A stretch of DNA of 64,000 nt from Streptomyces sp. SJL17-4 (GCF_036826855.1 NZ_CP104578.1:7560501-7624500), one strand, 5' to 3'; positions 35,751-45,548 are shown, counted from the first letter of the stretch. Notes: generated by a model not told the origin, from the letters alone. Program-made: numbers and translations.

Positions 35751-36476
35751 TCAGGCGCCGTCCGTCGACGCGGGCCACTCCATCCAACGGGTGGTGGCAC
35801 GGGCCAGCAGCCTGTCGCCGTCGCCGTGCAGCACCGTGGTGTGGGACGTGGTGCGGGGGTCCCGCTGGTCGAGGCGTGCCGTCACCACGCAGGGTTCGCC
35901 CACCGACGGCAGGTCCAGGACCTCCGCGTGCATCCAGCCCAGGACCCGGGTCACGTCCGTCGCTCCGACGGTCCAGCCCGCCGGACAGTCGAGCACGCTC
36001 CAGACGACCTCCGGCGCGACCCGGCCGGCGCGGAGCGGCACGGAGGCGTCGGGGACCCACGGGCAGGCCACGTGTCCCGGCTCTCCCGGCACCGGCCCCG
36101 GCGCCAGCAAGAGGCCGCCCGGCGCGGATCTGGCGGGCCCGCACACGAAGCAGGTGGGGAAGGGATGGCGGCGACGGCCCTCGAAAAGCCCGGCGGCCTC
36201 GTGCGCGACGGCCGGCGAGACGGTACGCAGGGGCGCCACGCCGTGCCGCGTCGGTGACGCCGTCGCCACGAGTGTCGCCCCGTCCCACACGTGCGTGCGC
36301 CGGCCGGCGGCCTCGACCCGGAGCGGCACCTCCAGCGGGGGCGGGTGGTGCAGGGAGACCGCGACGGGCCCGGGGAGGGCGGCGGAGGCCGCCTCGGCGA
36401 CAAGCCCGCAGAAGAACCCTCCGTTGGCGCTGTGCGCGGGGCCGTTGAACCGGGCGGGGACGACGAGCGTATCCAT
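35751..36476 (-). CDS. hotdog-fold thioesterase-like protein
   Basis: A 241-residue protein from ATG 36476. The start PARFNGPAHSANGGFFCGLVA is typical of acyl-CoA thioesterase-like hotdog proteins, and a Cys-rich central stretch FPTCFVCGP is common in this actinobacterial group. Two hotdog repeats are likely. No classical catalytic Asp or Glu could be assigned with confidence. It is divergent from the P450-thioesterase-NRPS operon and shares its operator, so it is probably in the regulon. It could release or supply the fatty acyl group used by the FAAL, but the role is unproven. Confidence 0.65.
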   Translation of the reverse strand: MDTLVVPARFNGPAHSANGGFFCGLVAEAASAALPGPVAVSLHHPPPLEVPLRVEAAGRRTHVWDGATLVATASPTRHGVAPLRTVSPAVAHEAAGLFEGRRRHPFPTCFVCGPARSAPGGLLLAPGPVPGEPGHVACPWVPDASVPLRAGRVAPEVVWSVLDCPAGWTVGATDVTRVLGWMHAEVLDLPSVGEPCVVTARLDQRDPRTTSHTTVLHGDGDRLLARATTRWMEWPASTDGA

Positions 36477-36519
36477 GTCTGTCACGTCAGCGGAGTCTGC
36501 CCTGCGGGCACGGGAGAAC

Positions 36520-36541
36520 CAGTCAGGGGATCCACGGACTG
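36520..36541. promoter_or_regulatory. cluster operator before the P450 operon
   Basis: Outer arms CAGTC and GACTG are perfect; the inner bases (AGGGGATCCACG) diverge from consensus. Lies 104 bases before the P450 start and 44 before the divergent hotdog gene. Confidence 0.6.
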
Positions 36542-36644
36542 GCCGCCCTCGAAGAGGCTGCTGTTGCATCGGTCCCCCAGCGTCGGCACGCACCGGAAAG
36601 CGTGGACCGGCACGGCGGCGGAACGAAAGCGATGTGACTTCTCT

Positions 36645-37877
36645 ATGCGGCTGTCCGGACCGGTAGATCCGCTGTCCGTGGACCTGGACGCGGTGGACCT
36701 CACCGACCCCCGTACGTACGCGCACGGCGATCCCCACCCCGTGTGGCAGGCCATGCGCGCCCGTGAGCCGGTGCGCTGGCACCCCAAGGGCGACGGGGGC
36801 TTCTGGTCCGTCACCACCTACGACGACGCCTCGTTCGTCCTGCGCGACCACACAGCCTTCACCTCCGAACGGGGAACCCTGCTGAGCCTTCTGGGCAAGG
36901 ACGATCCGGCCGGCGGACGGCAGATGGCGGCCACCGACCCGCCCCGGCACACCCGGATGCGGGCGCCGCTCCAGCGCGCCCTGACGATCAAGGCGGTGGA
37001 GCACTCCACCGACGTCATCGCCGGCCAGGTGCGACGCCTGCTCGCCCCGGCCCGCTCCGGAGAGCCGTTCGACCTCGCCGAGGCCCTCACGGAGCTGCCG
37101 ATGGCGGTCGCCGGGATGCTGATGGGTCTGCCCGAGGAGGACTGGCCGAGGCTCACCCGTCTCACTCTGATGTCCATCGCCGCGGAAGACCCCGAGTACA
37201 TGGCGCAGTCGACCCCGGAGGAGACGGCCGCCCTCGCACACCGCGAACTGTTCGCCTACTTCGCGGAGGTCGTGCGCCTGCGCCACAGGAAGCCCGGCGA
37301 CGACCTCATCACCCTGCTGATGAACACCGCCGTCGACGGTGAGCCGCTGGGACCGGGTGAGGTCCTCTCCAACTGCTACAGCCTGCTCCTGGGCGCGAAC
37401 GTCACCACCCCCTACGTGCCGCTGGCCGTCTTCGACAGCCTGCTCGGCACGCCCGCCCTGGACGACCTGCTCAGTCCCCACTCGGTGAGCGACACCCTGG
37501 AGGAGGCACTGCGCTGGGCCTCGCCCGCCAACCACTTCATGCGGCACGCACAGCACGACGTGGATCTGGGCACCAGCCGGATCCGGGCCGGTGACGCGGT
37601 GGTCGTCTGGCTGGGGTCCGCCAACCGCGACGAGAAGGTCTTCACCGACCCGTACGTCTTCGACCCCCGCCGCAAGCCGAACCGGCACATGGCCTTCGGC
37701 AGCGGCGCCCACTACTGCGTCGGCCACACCGTGGCGCGGGTCAGCCTGCGCACCCTGCTGACGGAGCTCGCCGAAGGTTTCACGAGCTTCGAGAGGGCCG
37801 GCGAGACCGCGCACCTGAGCTCGAACTTCGTCGCCGGAATCAAGCATCTCGTCGTGACCGCGAAGGTGAGGAACTGA
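36645..37877 (+). CDS. cytochrome P450
   Basis: A 410-residue bacterial class I P450 from ATG 36645 (weak ribosome site; other starts possible). EEALR near residue 286 is the ExxR motif, and FGSGAHYCVG near 351-360 holds the heme Cys. The I-helix reads LLLGANVTTPY: the Thr pair is present, but the acidic residue that usually precedes it is Val, which may alter oxygen activation. It starts the operon P450-thioesterase-C-FAAL/NRPS (2-base gap to the next gene), so the substrate is probably carrier-bound acyl or aminoacyl. Redox partners are not encoded nearby. Confidence 0.92.
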   Translation: MRLSGPVDPLSVDLDAVDLTDPRTYAHGDPHPVWQAMRAREPVRWHPKGDGGFWSVTTYDDASFVLRDHTAFTSERGTLLSLLGKDDPAGGRQMAATDPPRHTRMRAPLQRALTIKAVEHSTDVIAGQVRRLLAPARSGEPFDLAEALTELPMAVAGMLMGLPEEDWPRLTRLTLMSIAAEDPEYMAQSTPEETAALAHRELFAYFAEVVRLRHRKPGDDLITLLMNTAVDGEPLGPGEVLSNCYSLLLGANVTTPYVPLAVFDSLLGTPALDDLLSPHSVSDTLEEALRWASPANHFMRHAQHDVDLGTSRIRAGDAVVVWLGSANRDEKVFTDPYVFDPRRKPNRHMAFGSGAHYCVGHTVARVSLRTLLTELAEGFTSFERAGETAHLSSNFVAGIKHLVVTAKVRN

Positions 37878-37879
37878 CG

Positions 37880-38683
37880 ATGGCCGCCGTACGCACCGGA
37901 AAGTGGCTGATGAGGGAACCGTCCCCGGACGCTTCCTCCCGCATCTTCTGCCTGCCGTACTCGGGCTGTGGCGCGAGCATGTACCGCGACTGGCCCAGGT
38001 TCGTGGGGGAGACGGAGATCTGCCCCGTTCAGCTGCCGGGCCGGGAGAACAGGTTCCGTGAGAAGCCGTTCTCCTCCTTCGACGAGCTCGCCCGCGCGGT
38101 GAGCGTGGGGCTGCTGCCGTACCTGGACCGCCCCTTCGCCTTCTTCGGGCACTGCAGCTCGGCACTGGCCGGGTACGAGATCGTGCTGCACATGGCACGG
38201 GCGGGCTACCCGCGTCCGGCCCGGCTCTTCGTCTCCTCGCAGGTGGCCCCCCATCAGGGGCCCCACGGGCGCTTCCTGGACCTGTCGGGCCCCGAACTCC
38301 AGGCGGAGGTGACCGGGCTGCTGGCCGGCCTCGGCGTGCCGAGCAGGCCCGACCTGGTGGAACTCACCACCGAGGTGCTGGTCGCCGACGTGGCGACACA
38401 CCGGAACTACGGCGTGGTGGACCCCACACCGGTGAACTGCCCGGTCACCGCCATCGGCTGGGACGCCGACACCGAAGTCCCCCACGACCTCATGGGCGGG
38501 TGGAGCGACATCGGCGACTGCGACTTCACCGTGCTGAACGGGCCGCACTACGCGTTCATGGACGCCCCGGCCGAACTGGTGGAGGTGCTCGCGGGCGGGC
38601 TCGCCGGGCCGGGCGGGACCGACGAGCCGGGAGCGGCCGCCGGGCGGGCGACCGCGGCAGAGGGAGACCCCAGTGGACCGTGA
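37880..38683 (+). CDS. type II thioesterase with Cys in the nucleophile position
   Basis: A 267-residue alpha/beta hydrolase, two bases after the P450 stop. IFCLPYSGCGASMY marks the N-terminal core, and VTAIGWDADTEV carries the likely catalytic Asp. GPHYAFMD carries the His. The nucleophile elbow reads FFGHCSSALAGYE, so the position of Ser in GHSxG is Cys92. Cys thioesterases are known in ObiF (beta-lactone) and SulM (beta-lactam) as in-line TE domains; a free-standing one is less usual. It may therefore release or cyclise the product rather than edit. The gene ends overlapping the next by 11 bases. Confidence 0.88.
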   Translation: MAAVRTGKWLMREPSPDASSRIFCLPYSGCGASMYRDWPRFVGETEICPVQLPGRENRFREKPFSSFDELARAVSVGLLPYLDRPFAFFGHCSSALAGYEIVLHMARAGYPRPARLFVSSQVAPHQGPHGRFLDLSGPELQAEVTGLLAGLGVPSRPDLVELTTEVLVADVATHRNYGVVDPTPVNCPVTAIGWDADTEVPHDLMGGWSDIGDCDFTVLNGPHYAFMDAPAELVEVLAGGLAGPGGTDEPGAAAGRATAAEGDPSGP

Positions 38684-40064
38684 CCGGATCGAGGAACGCG
38701 CCAGGATCGAGCGGGAGCTGCTGAACCGCCGCCGCGCCGCCCGCACCATTCCGGTGCTGCCGCGCACCGAGGGCGAGCAGCGCTTCCCGGCCGCGGTCTC
38801 CCAGGAGGGGATGTGGCAGGGCGTGGCGGACACCTCCGGCCCCTCGCTGGCCATCGTCAGCGCCCTGCGGCTGCGGGGGCCGCTGGACGTCGCCGCATTC
38901 GAACGGTCCTGGAACGCCGTGATCGCGCGGCACGAGACGCTGCGCACCGCGCTCCGCGTCGAGGACGGCCGGCTCACCCAGATCGTCGCGGAACGCGTGG
39001 CGGCGACGCTGCGGGTCGACGACCTGGACCTCGCCGATCTCGACCGGACGGTGTACGAGGAGGTCGACCGCCCCTTCCCGCTCGACCGGGCACCGCTCGC
39101 GAGACTCCGGCTCTTCCGGGTGGCCGAGGACGACCACGTGGCGCTGCTCCTGCTGCACCACATCATCGGCGAGGCACGCTCCCTGGAGGTGGTCGTCCGG
39201 GACCTTTCGGCCCACTACGCGGCCGACCTCGCGGGCGTGCCGTGCGCGCTGCCGCCGCTGCCGGTGCAGTGGGCCGACTTCGCGGCCTGGCAGCGGGACC
39301 GGCTCGAGGGGGCCAGAGGCGCCGAGCTGATCGCGTACTGGTCCGCGCGACTGGCCGGCGCGGAACCGGCCGTCATGCCGAACGACCGGGAACCCGGCGC
39401 CGACGCGGGCCCCCTGGGCGGGATGTCGATCGTCCCGCTCCCCGACGAACTCCACCAGGGGATGCTCGCCCTGGCCAAAGAGCGCCGCACCACCCTCTAC
39501 ACACTGGGCCTCTCCGCCTTCACCGTGCTCCTCGCGCGCCACTCCGGCCAGCGCGACATCGCGGTCAACGCACCCGTGTCGTACCGCAACCGGAGCGAAC
39601 TGCGGGACCTCGTGGCGGACTTCTCCGGCGACGTCGTCATCCGCACCGACCTGTCGGGCGACCCCACCTTCGCCGAACTCGTCTCCGCCACCCACGAGCG
39701 CGTCACCCAGGACTTCGCCTATCCCGAGCTGCCCCCCCACCTCCTGGAGCCGTACCTCGACACCCCCGACCTGATGAAGCGCATCGACGACGTCCAGTTC
39801 ACCGCCGAAGAGGAACTGGACGTCCTCCTGGAGACCGGGGAGCTGCGGACCGAGAGGATCACGGCCGCCCGCCAGTACGTACTGCGCCCGCTGAGCGTCC
39901 GGCTGCGCCACGACGCGAACGGCGCCGTGGTCCAGGTCCGCTATCGGACCTCCCACTTCTCCCCGTCGCGCATCGAGCGGCTGATGAGCCGGTACGTGGA
40001 CGTGCTCGAGGAGATGACGGCGCACCAGGAACGCCGGGTGTTCGCCCGCCCGGGAGATCTGTGA
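38673..40064 (+). CDS. free-standing condensation-domain protein with altered active site
   Basis: A 463-residue protein from GTG 38673 (GGGAG upstream, overlapping the thioesterase). It covers one condensation domain: a basic linker, FPAAVSQEGMW, the active-site stretch LLLHHIIGEARS near 160-170, PVQWADFAAWQRDRL, and NAPVSYRNRSELRDLVADFSG. The HHxxxDG motif is HHIIGEA: both His remain, but Asp is Glu and Gly is Ala. It may still catalyse an atypical condensation or ester/amide transfer, or be a scaffold. No A or T domain is present. It is followed directly by the FAAL-NRPS gene (GTGA overlap), so the two probably work together. Confidence 0.9.
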   Translation: MDRDRIEERARIERELLNRRRAARTIPVLPRTEGEQRFPAAVSQEGMWQGVADTSGPSLAIVSALRLRGPLDVAAFERSWNAVIARHETLRTALRVEDGRLTQIVAERVAATLRVDDLDLADLDRTVYEEVDRPFPLDRAPLARLRLFRVAEDDHVALLLLHHIIGEARSLEVVVRDLSAHYAADLAGVPCALPPLPVQWADFAAWQRDRLEGARGAELIAYWSARLAGAEPAVMPNDREPGADAGPLGGMSIVPLPDELHQGMLALAKERRTTLYTLGLSAFTVLLARHSGQRDIAVNAPVSYRNRSELRDLVADFSGDVVIRTDLSGDPTFAELVSATHERVTQDFAYPELPPHLLEPYLDTPDLMKRIDDVQFTAEEELDVLLETGELRTERITAARQYVLRPLSVRLRHDANGAVVQVRYRTSHFSPSRIERLMSRYVDVLEEMTAHQERRVFARPGDL

Positions 40065-43000
40065 CCCGCTCAGTACCGGTGGTGTCCGGCCGCCGACGAT
40101 CATCTGGAGCCAGCGTGCAAGCCTCGACCTTCGTCGACATCCTGTCGCGACGGGCGGAAGCGACCCCGTCCCGCACGGCCTTCGAGTTCCCGTCCGACGA
40201 CGGCACGTCGGCGGTGCTCACCTACGCGCGGCTCGACGAGAGGGCCCGCACTCTCGCCCGGGTGCTCGGGGAACACCGTGCGGCGGGCGCCGGCGTCCTG
40301 CTGCTCTTCCCGCCGGGCGAGGACTACATCGTGGGGTTCCTCGGCTGCCTGTACGCGGGGGCCGTCGCCGTCCCCGTAGCCCTGCCGGCCGGCGCGCGCG
40401 GCGAGCCCCAGGTCCTGGCCGTCGCCGCGGACTCCGGAGCCGTCGTCGCCCTCACGGACACGGCGACGAAGGCCCAGCTCCACGGCCGCGGATCGGCCCT
40501 GCTCACCGTGCCCGGCCTGCGGTGGATCGAGATCGACGGCCTGCCGGAGCCGGCCGGTGAGCCCGCCCCCGGTCGGCCGCCCGCCCCGCACGCGCCCGCG
40601 TTCCTCCAGTACACCTCGGGATCGACCGGCACCCCCAAGGGCGTCGTGGTGCGCCACGACAACCTGGTGCACAACTCGCGGATCATCGCGGGCGCCATCG
40701 GCGCGGGACCCGAGAGCTCCAGCGTCAGCTGGCTGCCGCCGTACCACGACATGGGACTGATCGGCGGCATCCTGCAGCCGCTCTACAGCGGCTTCCCCAG
40801 CACGATGCTGCCCCCCACGGCCTTCCTGCGCAGCCCGATGCGGTGGCTCGACGCCATCAGCAGCCGAGGGGCCACGCTCTCCGCCGCACCGGACTTCGCC
40901 TACCTCGAGGCCGTCCGGCGGACCACCCCCGAGGAGCGCCTGCGGCTCGATCTCAGCCGCTGGGAGCACGCGCTGGTCGGCGCGGAGCCGGTGCGCGCGT
41001 CCACGATGGAGGCGTTCGCGCGGGCCTTCGCCCCCGCGGGCTTCCGTCCCTCGGCCCTCCACCCCTGCTACGGCCTCGCCGAGGCCACGCTGCTGGTCAC
41101 CGGCGGAACGCCCGCCGACGGCCGACCGCGCACGGCTCGCGTCTCCCGGCAGGACCTGGCGGAGGGCCGGGCGACGGACCGGACCGGATCCGTGTCCGGG
41201 CCGACCGCCGTGCTCACGTCGAGCGGCCGCCCGCGGGGCGAGGACCTGGTGGTGGTGGTCGACCCCGACACCGGCCTGCGGGCCGGGCCCGACCGCGTCG
41301 GCGAGGTCTGGGTCGCCGGACCGACCGTCGCCGACGGGTACTGGAAGCGTCCCGAGGAGACCGAGCGGGTCTTCCGGGCGCGCCTCGCCGGCCACGGCGA
41401 CCAGGACTTCCTGCGCACGGGCGACCTCGGCTTCCTTCGGGACGGCGAGCTGTACGTCACGGGCCGCGTCAAGGACGTCATGGTCGTCAGGGGCAGGAAC
41501 CATCACCCGCAGGACGTCGAGCAGACCGCGGAGTCCGCGCACCCGGGGCTGCGGCCGACGCGCGGCGCGGCCTTCTCCGTCGACGACGGCGACACGGAGC
41601 GGGTCGTGCTCGTCCACGAGGTGCAGCGCGGCTTCGCCCCGGCGGAGGCGGCCGACGTCGTGACGGCCGTGCGCAGGGCCGTCGCCTCCGAACACGGGAT
41701 CCACCTCCACGATGTCGCCCTGGTACGGCCCGGCACCATCCCGCGTACCACCAGCGGCAAGATCCGCCGCTCCGCCTGCCGCGAGCTGTGGGCGTCCGAC
41801 GCCCTGGCCCGCGTGGCGCCCGCGGCCACGGCCCGCGACGCGGACCCGGAGACGGGACCCGCCTCCGGACTCCTCGCGCACCCCGAACTGGCCGCGCTCC
41901 TCCGCGAGGTGCTCGGCGACGACGCGGACCGGGCCGAGGCGGACACCGCACTGGTCGGCCTCGGACTGGACTCGCTGCGGGCCGTGCACCTCGCCTCGGC
42001 GCTGCGGGAGTCGTACGGCCGCGACGTCCCCGTCGCCGAACTGCTCGGCGGCATGACCCCGGCCGACCTCGACCGGGCCCTCTCCCTCGGCCCTTCCTCA
42101 CCCGTGGAGACCCCGCCCTCCGCCCTCGTCGAACCAGCCGTACGGGACCACGCGACCGACCGTCAGCGGAACATGTGGCTCCTCGACCGGATGGGCGCCG
42201 GTCGCGCCTACCACGTCGTCGGCGGGGTACGGCTGACCGGACCCGTGCGTCCGGAACTGCTCCGTGACGGCCTGACCGAACTCGTCCGGGCCCACTCAGG
42301 ACTGCGCACCGTCTTCGCGCTCGGCGCCGACGACGTGCTGAGGACCGTCGAATCGCCTCCGTACGCCGTCGAGTTGCCCGTACGCGACATCCCCGCGAGC
42401 CCCGGCCGGGACGAGGCCGACCCGCGGGACGCGATTCCCGTGCACGCCGCCGAGGCCATCGGAGAACTGGCGGCCGAGCCGTTCGACCTGGCGGAAGGAC
42501 CGCTGCTGCGCGCGGTGCTGCTGCGCGCGGCCGAGGACGAGTGGTACCTCGGCGTCGTGGCCCACCACGTCGTCCTGGACGGCTGGTCCATGGGCCTCCT
42601 GCTCGGGCGACTCGGCGCGTACTACCGAGAGGGGCGGGCGGACGGCGTGGCCCTTCCGGACCCGGTGCTCCTGCCGTCGCCGGCCCTCGACCCGGCCGCC
42701 GAGGCGTTCTGGCGCGACCGTCTGGACGGCGCCGAACCCGTCGAACTCCCGTTGGACCGGCCCGTGCCGCCCACGCCGTCCTGGCAGGGCGCGGCGCTGC
42801 CGTTCCGGCTCGACGCCGCGGCAACGACACGGCTGAAGTCCGCCGCGGCGGCGCGCAACGCGACCCCGTTCATGGCCCTGCTCACGGGCCTCTCCGCCGT
42901 TCTGACCCACTGGACCGGCAAGGACGACCTCGTGATCGGCACGCCGGCGGCGGGCAGGCACCGGCCCGGCACCGAACAGGCGGTCGGACTGCTCGTCAAT

Positions 43001-45415
43001 CTGGTGCCCCTGCGGGTCGACGCGTCGGGCAACCCCCGGTTCGAGGAACTCCTGGACAGGGTGCGCGACACCTGCCTGACCGCCTACCCGTACCAGGACC
43101 ATCCGTACGAAGAGATCCAGCGGCACGCGGGAGTCGACCGCACCGGCGGCCGGGCGCCCCTGGTACGGGTGTCGCTGGCCTTGCAGAACCTGCCGGCCCT
43201 CCCCTGGGAGGCGCGGGGTGTTCACGCGGAACCCTTCGAACTCCCCAGCCCAGGGTCACAGTTCGAACTCGCCCTGCACGTCTTCGAGCGGCCCGACGGC
43301 GGTCTCGACGGCCACGCGGTCTACGACACCTCGCTCTTCGAGCGCGGTTCCGTCGAGTCCCTGCTCGACACGCTGCGGCTCGTCCTGGAAACCGCGGCGG
43401 ACCGGATGGACACCGTCGTGCGGGAGCTGCCGCTGGTCTCCGAGACGGCACTCGACCGCCTGGTCCACGAGTTCGGCGGGCGCGACGTGCCGGCACTCGC
43501 CGACGGCCTGCTCCACACGGCCTTCGAGGCGCAGGCGGAGCGCACCCCGGAAGCGACCGCCGTGGTGGCGCAGGACGCCACGGTCTCCTACGGCGAGCTG
43601 GAGGAACGGGCCAACCGGCTGGCCGGCCTGCTCCGCTCGATGGGGGCGGGACCGGACGCACGGGTCGGGGTCTGCCTCCCCCGCTCTCCCGAACTGGTCG
43701 TCGCCCTCCTCGCCGTGCTGAAGGCAGGGGCCGCCTACGTACCCCTCGACGCCGAGCACCCGCCCGGTCGCCTCGCCGGCCTGCTGGCCGACGCACGCCC
43801 GAGCACCCTGCTCACCACGGGGGAACTCGCCGCACGCCTGGGAGAGCACGGAGCGCGGCTCGACGACGGAGACGGCGCCGCCGGGGGCGGCGCGCCCGTG
43901 GTGGTCCGCCTGGACGCGGCGCCGCATCCCGCCGCCGGATTCCCGGCTTCCCGCCCGTCCCGGCGGGCGGACGGCCGGAACCTGGCCTTCGTCGTCTACA
44001 CCTCGGGAACCAGCGGCACGCCGAAGGCGGTGATGACCCCGCACGCCGGTGCCACGAACCGCGTGGAGTGGATGCAGCGGGACCTCCCCCTCGGCCGGTC
44101 GGACGCGGTGCTCCACAAGACGTCGGTGGGCTTCGACGTCTCCGTGTGGGAGATCTTCTGGCCGTTGAGCGTCGGCGCGAGGATCGTGCTGGCGAAGCCC
44201 CACGGGCAGCAGGACCCCCGGTACCTGGTCCGGCTCATCCAGGAACAGGCGGTCACCACCTGCGACTTCGTCCCCTCGATGCTCGCGGTGTTCCTAGACG
44301 AGCCGGGCGTCGGCGGATGCGCGCGTCCCCTGCGCCGGGTGTTCTCCAACAGCGAGGCGCTGTCACCCGCACTGGCGGACCGCTTCCACGAGCGCCTGCC
44401 GTCGGTGGAGCTGTTCAACCTGTACGGACCCACCGAGGCGACCATCGAGGTCGTCGGCCACTCGGTGCGCCCCGGCGCCCACCAGGGCGCCCGGCTGCCG
44501 GTCGGCCGCCCGATCCCGGGGGCCCGCGTGTACGTCCTCGACGACCGCGGCCGTCCGGCGCCGGTGGGGATGCCCGGTGAGGTGTGCATCGGCGGCCTGC
44601 CCGTCACCCGCGGCTACTGGGGGCGCCCCGGGGCCACCGCCGAGCGGTTCGTGCCCGACCCCTTCGAGCCGGGCGGACGTCTCTACCGAACGGGCGACCT
44701 CGGCCGCTGGACCGCCGACGGAACGCTCGACTTCCTCGGCCGGGCGGACGACCAGGTGAAGATCCGGGGCCACCGGATCGAACCGGCCGAAGTGGAGACC
44801 GCGCTGGCCGGGCACCCGGCCGTCAGTGCCGTGGCGGTGGTGCCCAGGCCCGGTCCCGACGGCAGGCTCCGCCTGGTCGCCTACACCGTGCCGGCGGCGG
44901 GGGAGGAGAAGACGGCGGACGCCGCCGAGCTGCGGTCGTTCCTGTCCGGACGGCTGCCGGAGGCGATGATCCCCGCCGCCTTCGTCCAGCTCCCCGCCCT
45001 GCCCCTGGGCCCGAACGGCAAACTCGCCCGCCGCGCCCTGCCCGACCCGGAACCGGCCGACGCGCCGTCCGCCCACGTGGCGCCCGCCACCGAGACGGAA
45101 CACCGGCTGGCGGCGATATGGAGCGCACTCCTCGACATCCCGGGGGTCTCCGTCACGGACGGCTTCTTCGAGCTCGGCGGGCATTCCCTGCTGGCCACCC
45201 GCATGGTGGCCCGCATCCGTGAGGACGTGGGCGTGGAGCTGTCCGTCGCCGAGCTCCTGAGGGCCGGAACCACGATCCGGTCGCTCGCCGGAACGGTGGA
45301 ACGCGCACAGCTGGACCAGACGTCACCCGACGAACTGGAACGGCTCCTGCGCGAGTTGGACGGCATCTCCGACGAGGCCGTGACCGGTCTGCTGGACGCC
45401 GGCGACGACGTATGA
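40061..45415 (+). CDS. lipopeptide starter NRPS: FAAL-ACP-C-A-T
   Basis: About 1784 residues from GTG 40061, coupled by GTGA to the C protein; GTG 40115 with GGAG is an alternative. Domains: fatty acyl-AMP ligase (about 20-590) with YTSGSTGTPKGVV and the FAAL signature SWLPPYHDMGLIGG; ACP (Ser near 638, LGLDSLRAVHL); C domain (about 690-1130, AHHVVLDGWS intact); A domain (about 1140-1640, VVYTSGTSGTPKAVM); T domain (LGGHSLLATR, Ser near 1708). Pocket residues read D-V-W-D-F-N-L-I-E. Asp at the third-last key position of helix (278 in GrsA) suggests a basic side chain. The fatty acid is activated as an adenylate, put on the ACP, then joined to the first amino acid. Confidence 0.94.
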   Translation: MTRSVPVVSGRRRSSGASVQASTFVDILSRRAEATPSRTAFEFPSDDGTSAVLTYARLDERARTLARVLGEHRAAGAGVLLLFPPGEDYIVGFLGCLYAGAVAVPVALPAGARGEPQVLAVAADSGAVVALTDTATKAQLHGRGSALLTVPGLRWIEIDGLPEPAGEPAPGRPPAPHAPAFLQYTSGSTGTPKGVVVRHDNLVHNSRIIAGAIGAGPESSSVSWLPPYHDMGLIGGILQPLYSGFPSTMLPPTAFLRSPMRWLDAISSRGATLSAAPDFAYLEAVRRTTPEERLRLDLSRWEHALVGAEPVRASTMEAFARAFAPAGFRPSALHPCYGLAEATLLVTGGTPADGRPRTARVSRQDLAEGRATDRTGSVSGPTAVLTSSGRPRGEDLVVVVDPDTGLRAGPDRVGEVWVAGPTVADGYWKRPEETERVFRARLAGHGDQDFLRTGDLGFLRDGELYVTGRVKDVMVVRGRNHHPQDVEQTAESAHPGLRPTRGAAFSVDDGDTERVVLVHEVQRGFAPAEAADVVTAVRRAVASEHGIHLHDVALVRPGTIPRTTSGKIRRSACRELWASDALARVAPAATARDADPETGPASGLLAHPELAALLREVLGDDADRAEADTALVGLGLDSLRAVHLASALRESYGRDVPVAELLGGMTPADLDRALSLGPSSPVETPPSALVEPAVRDHATDRQRNMWLLDRMGAGRAYHVVGGVRLTGPVRPELLRDGLTELVRAHSGLRTVFALGADDVLRTVESPPYAVELPVRDIPASPGRDEADPRDAIPVHAAEAIGELAAEPFDLAEGPLLRAVLLRAAEDEWYLGVVAHHVVLDGWSMGLLLGRLGAYYREGRADGVALPDPVLLPSPALDPAAEAFWRDRLDGAEPVELPLDRPVPPTPSWQGAALPFRLDAAATTRLKSAAAARNATPFMALLTGLSAVLTHWTGKDDLVIGTPAAGRHRPGTEQAVGLLVNLVPLRVDASGNPRFEELLDRVRDTCLTAYPYQDHPYEEIQRHAGVDRTGGRAPLVRVSLALQNLPALPWEARGVHAEPFELPSPGSQFELALHVFERPDGGLDGHAVYDTSLFERGSVESLLDTLRLVLETAADRMDTVVRELPLVSETALDRLVHEFGGRDVPALADGLLHTAFEAQAERTPEATAVVAQDATVSYGELEERANRLAGLLRSMGAGPDARVGVCLPRSPELVVALLAVLKAGAAYVPLDAEHPPGRLAGLLADARPSTLLTTGELAARLGEHGARLDDGDGAAGGGAPVVVRLDAAPHPAAGFPASRPSRRADGRNLAFVVYTSGTSGTPKAVMTPHAGATNRVEWMQRDLPLGRSDAVLHKTSVGFDVSVWEIFWPLSVGARIVLAKPHGQQDPRYLVRLIQEQAVTTCDFVPSMLAVFLDEPGVGGCARPLRRVFSNSEALSPALADRFHERLPSVELFNLYGPTEATIEVVGHSVRPGAHQGARLPVGRPIPGARVYVLDDRGRPAPVGMPGEVCIGGLPVTRGYWGRPGATAERFVPDPFEPGGRLYRTGDLGRWTADGTLDFLGRADDQVKIRGHRIEPAEVETALAGHPAVSAVAVVPRPGPDGRLRLVAYTVPAAGEEKTADAAELRSFLSGRLPEAMIPAAFVQLPALPLGPNGKLARRALPDPEPADAPSAHVAPATETEHRLAAIWSALLDIPGVSVTDGFFELGGHSLLATRMVARIREDVGVELSVAELLRAGTTIRSLAGTVERAQLDQTSPDELERLLRELDGISDEAVTGLLDAGDDV

Positions 45416-45548
45416 CCACCCCCTGCTCCCGGGCCCCGAGCGGAACGGGAGTAGGGAGGTTTCCGGACATGGCCCGCCGGGCTTCCTGTGCCAGATTGAC
45501 TGCACCTTCCGATTGGCCGGACCTTTACGCGCACACCAGGAGCATGAG

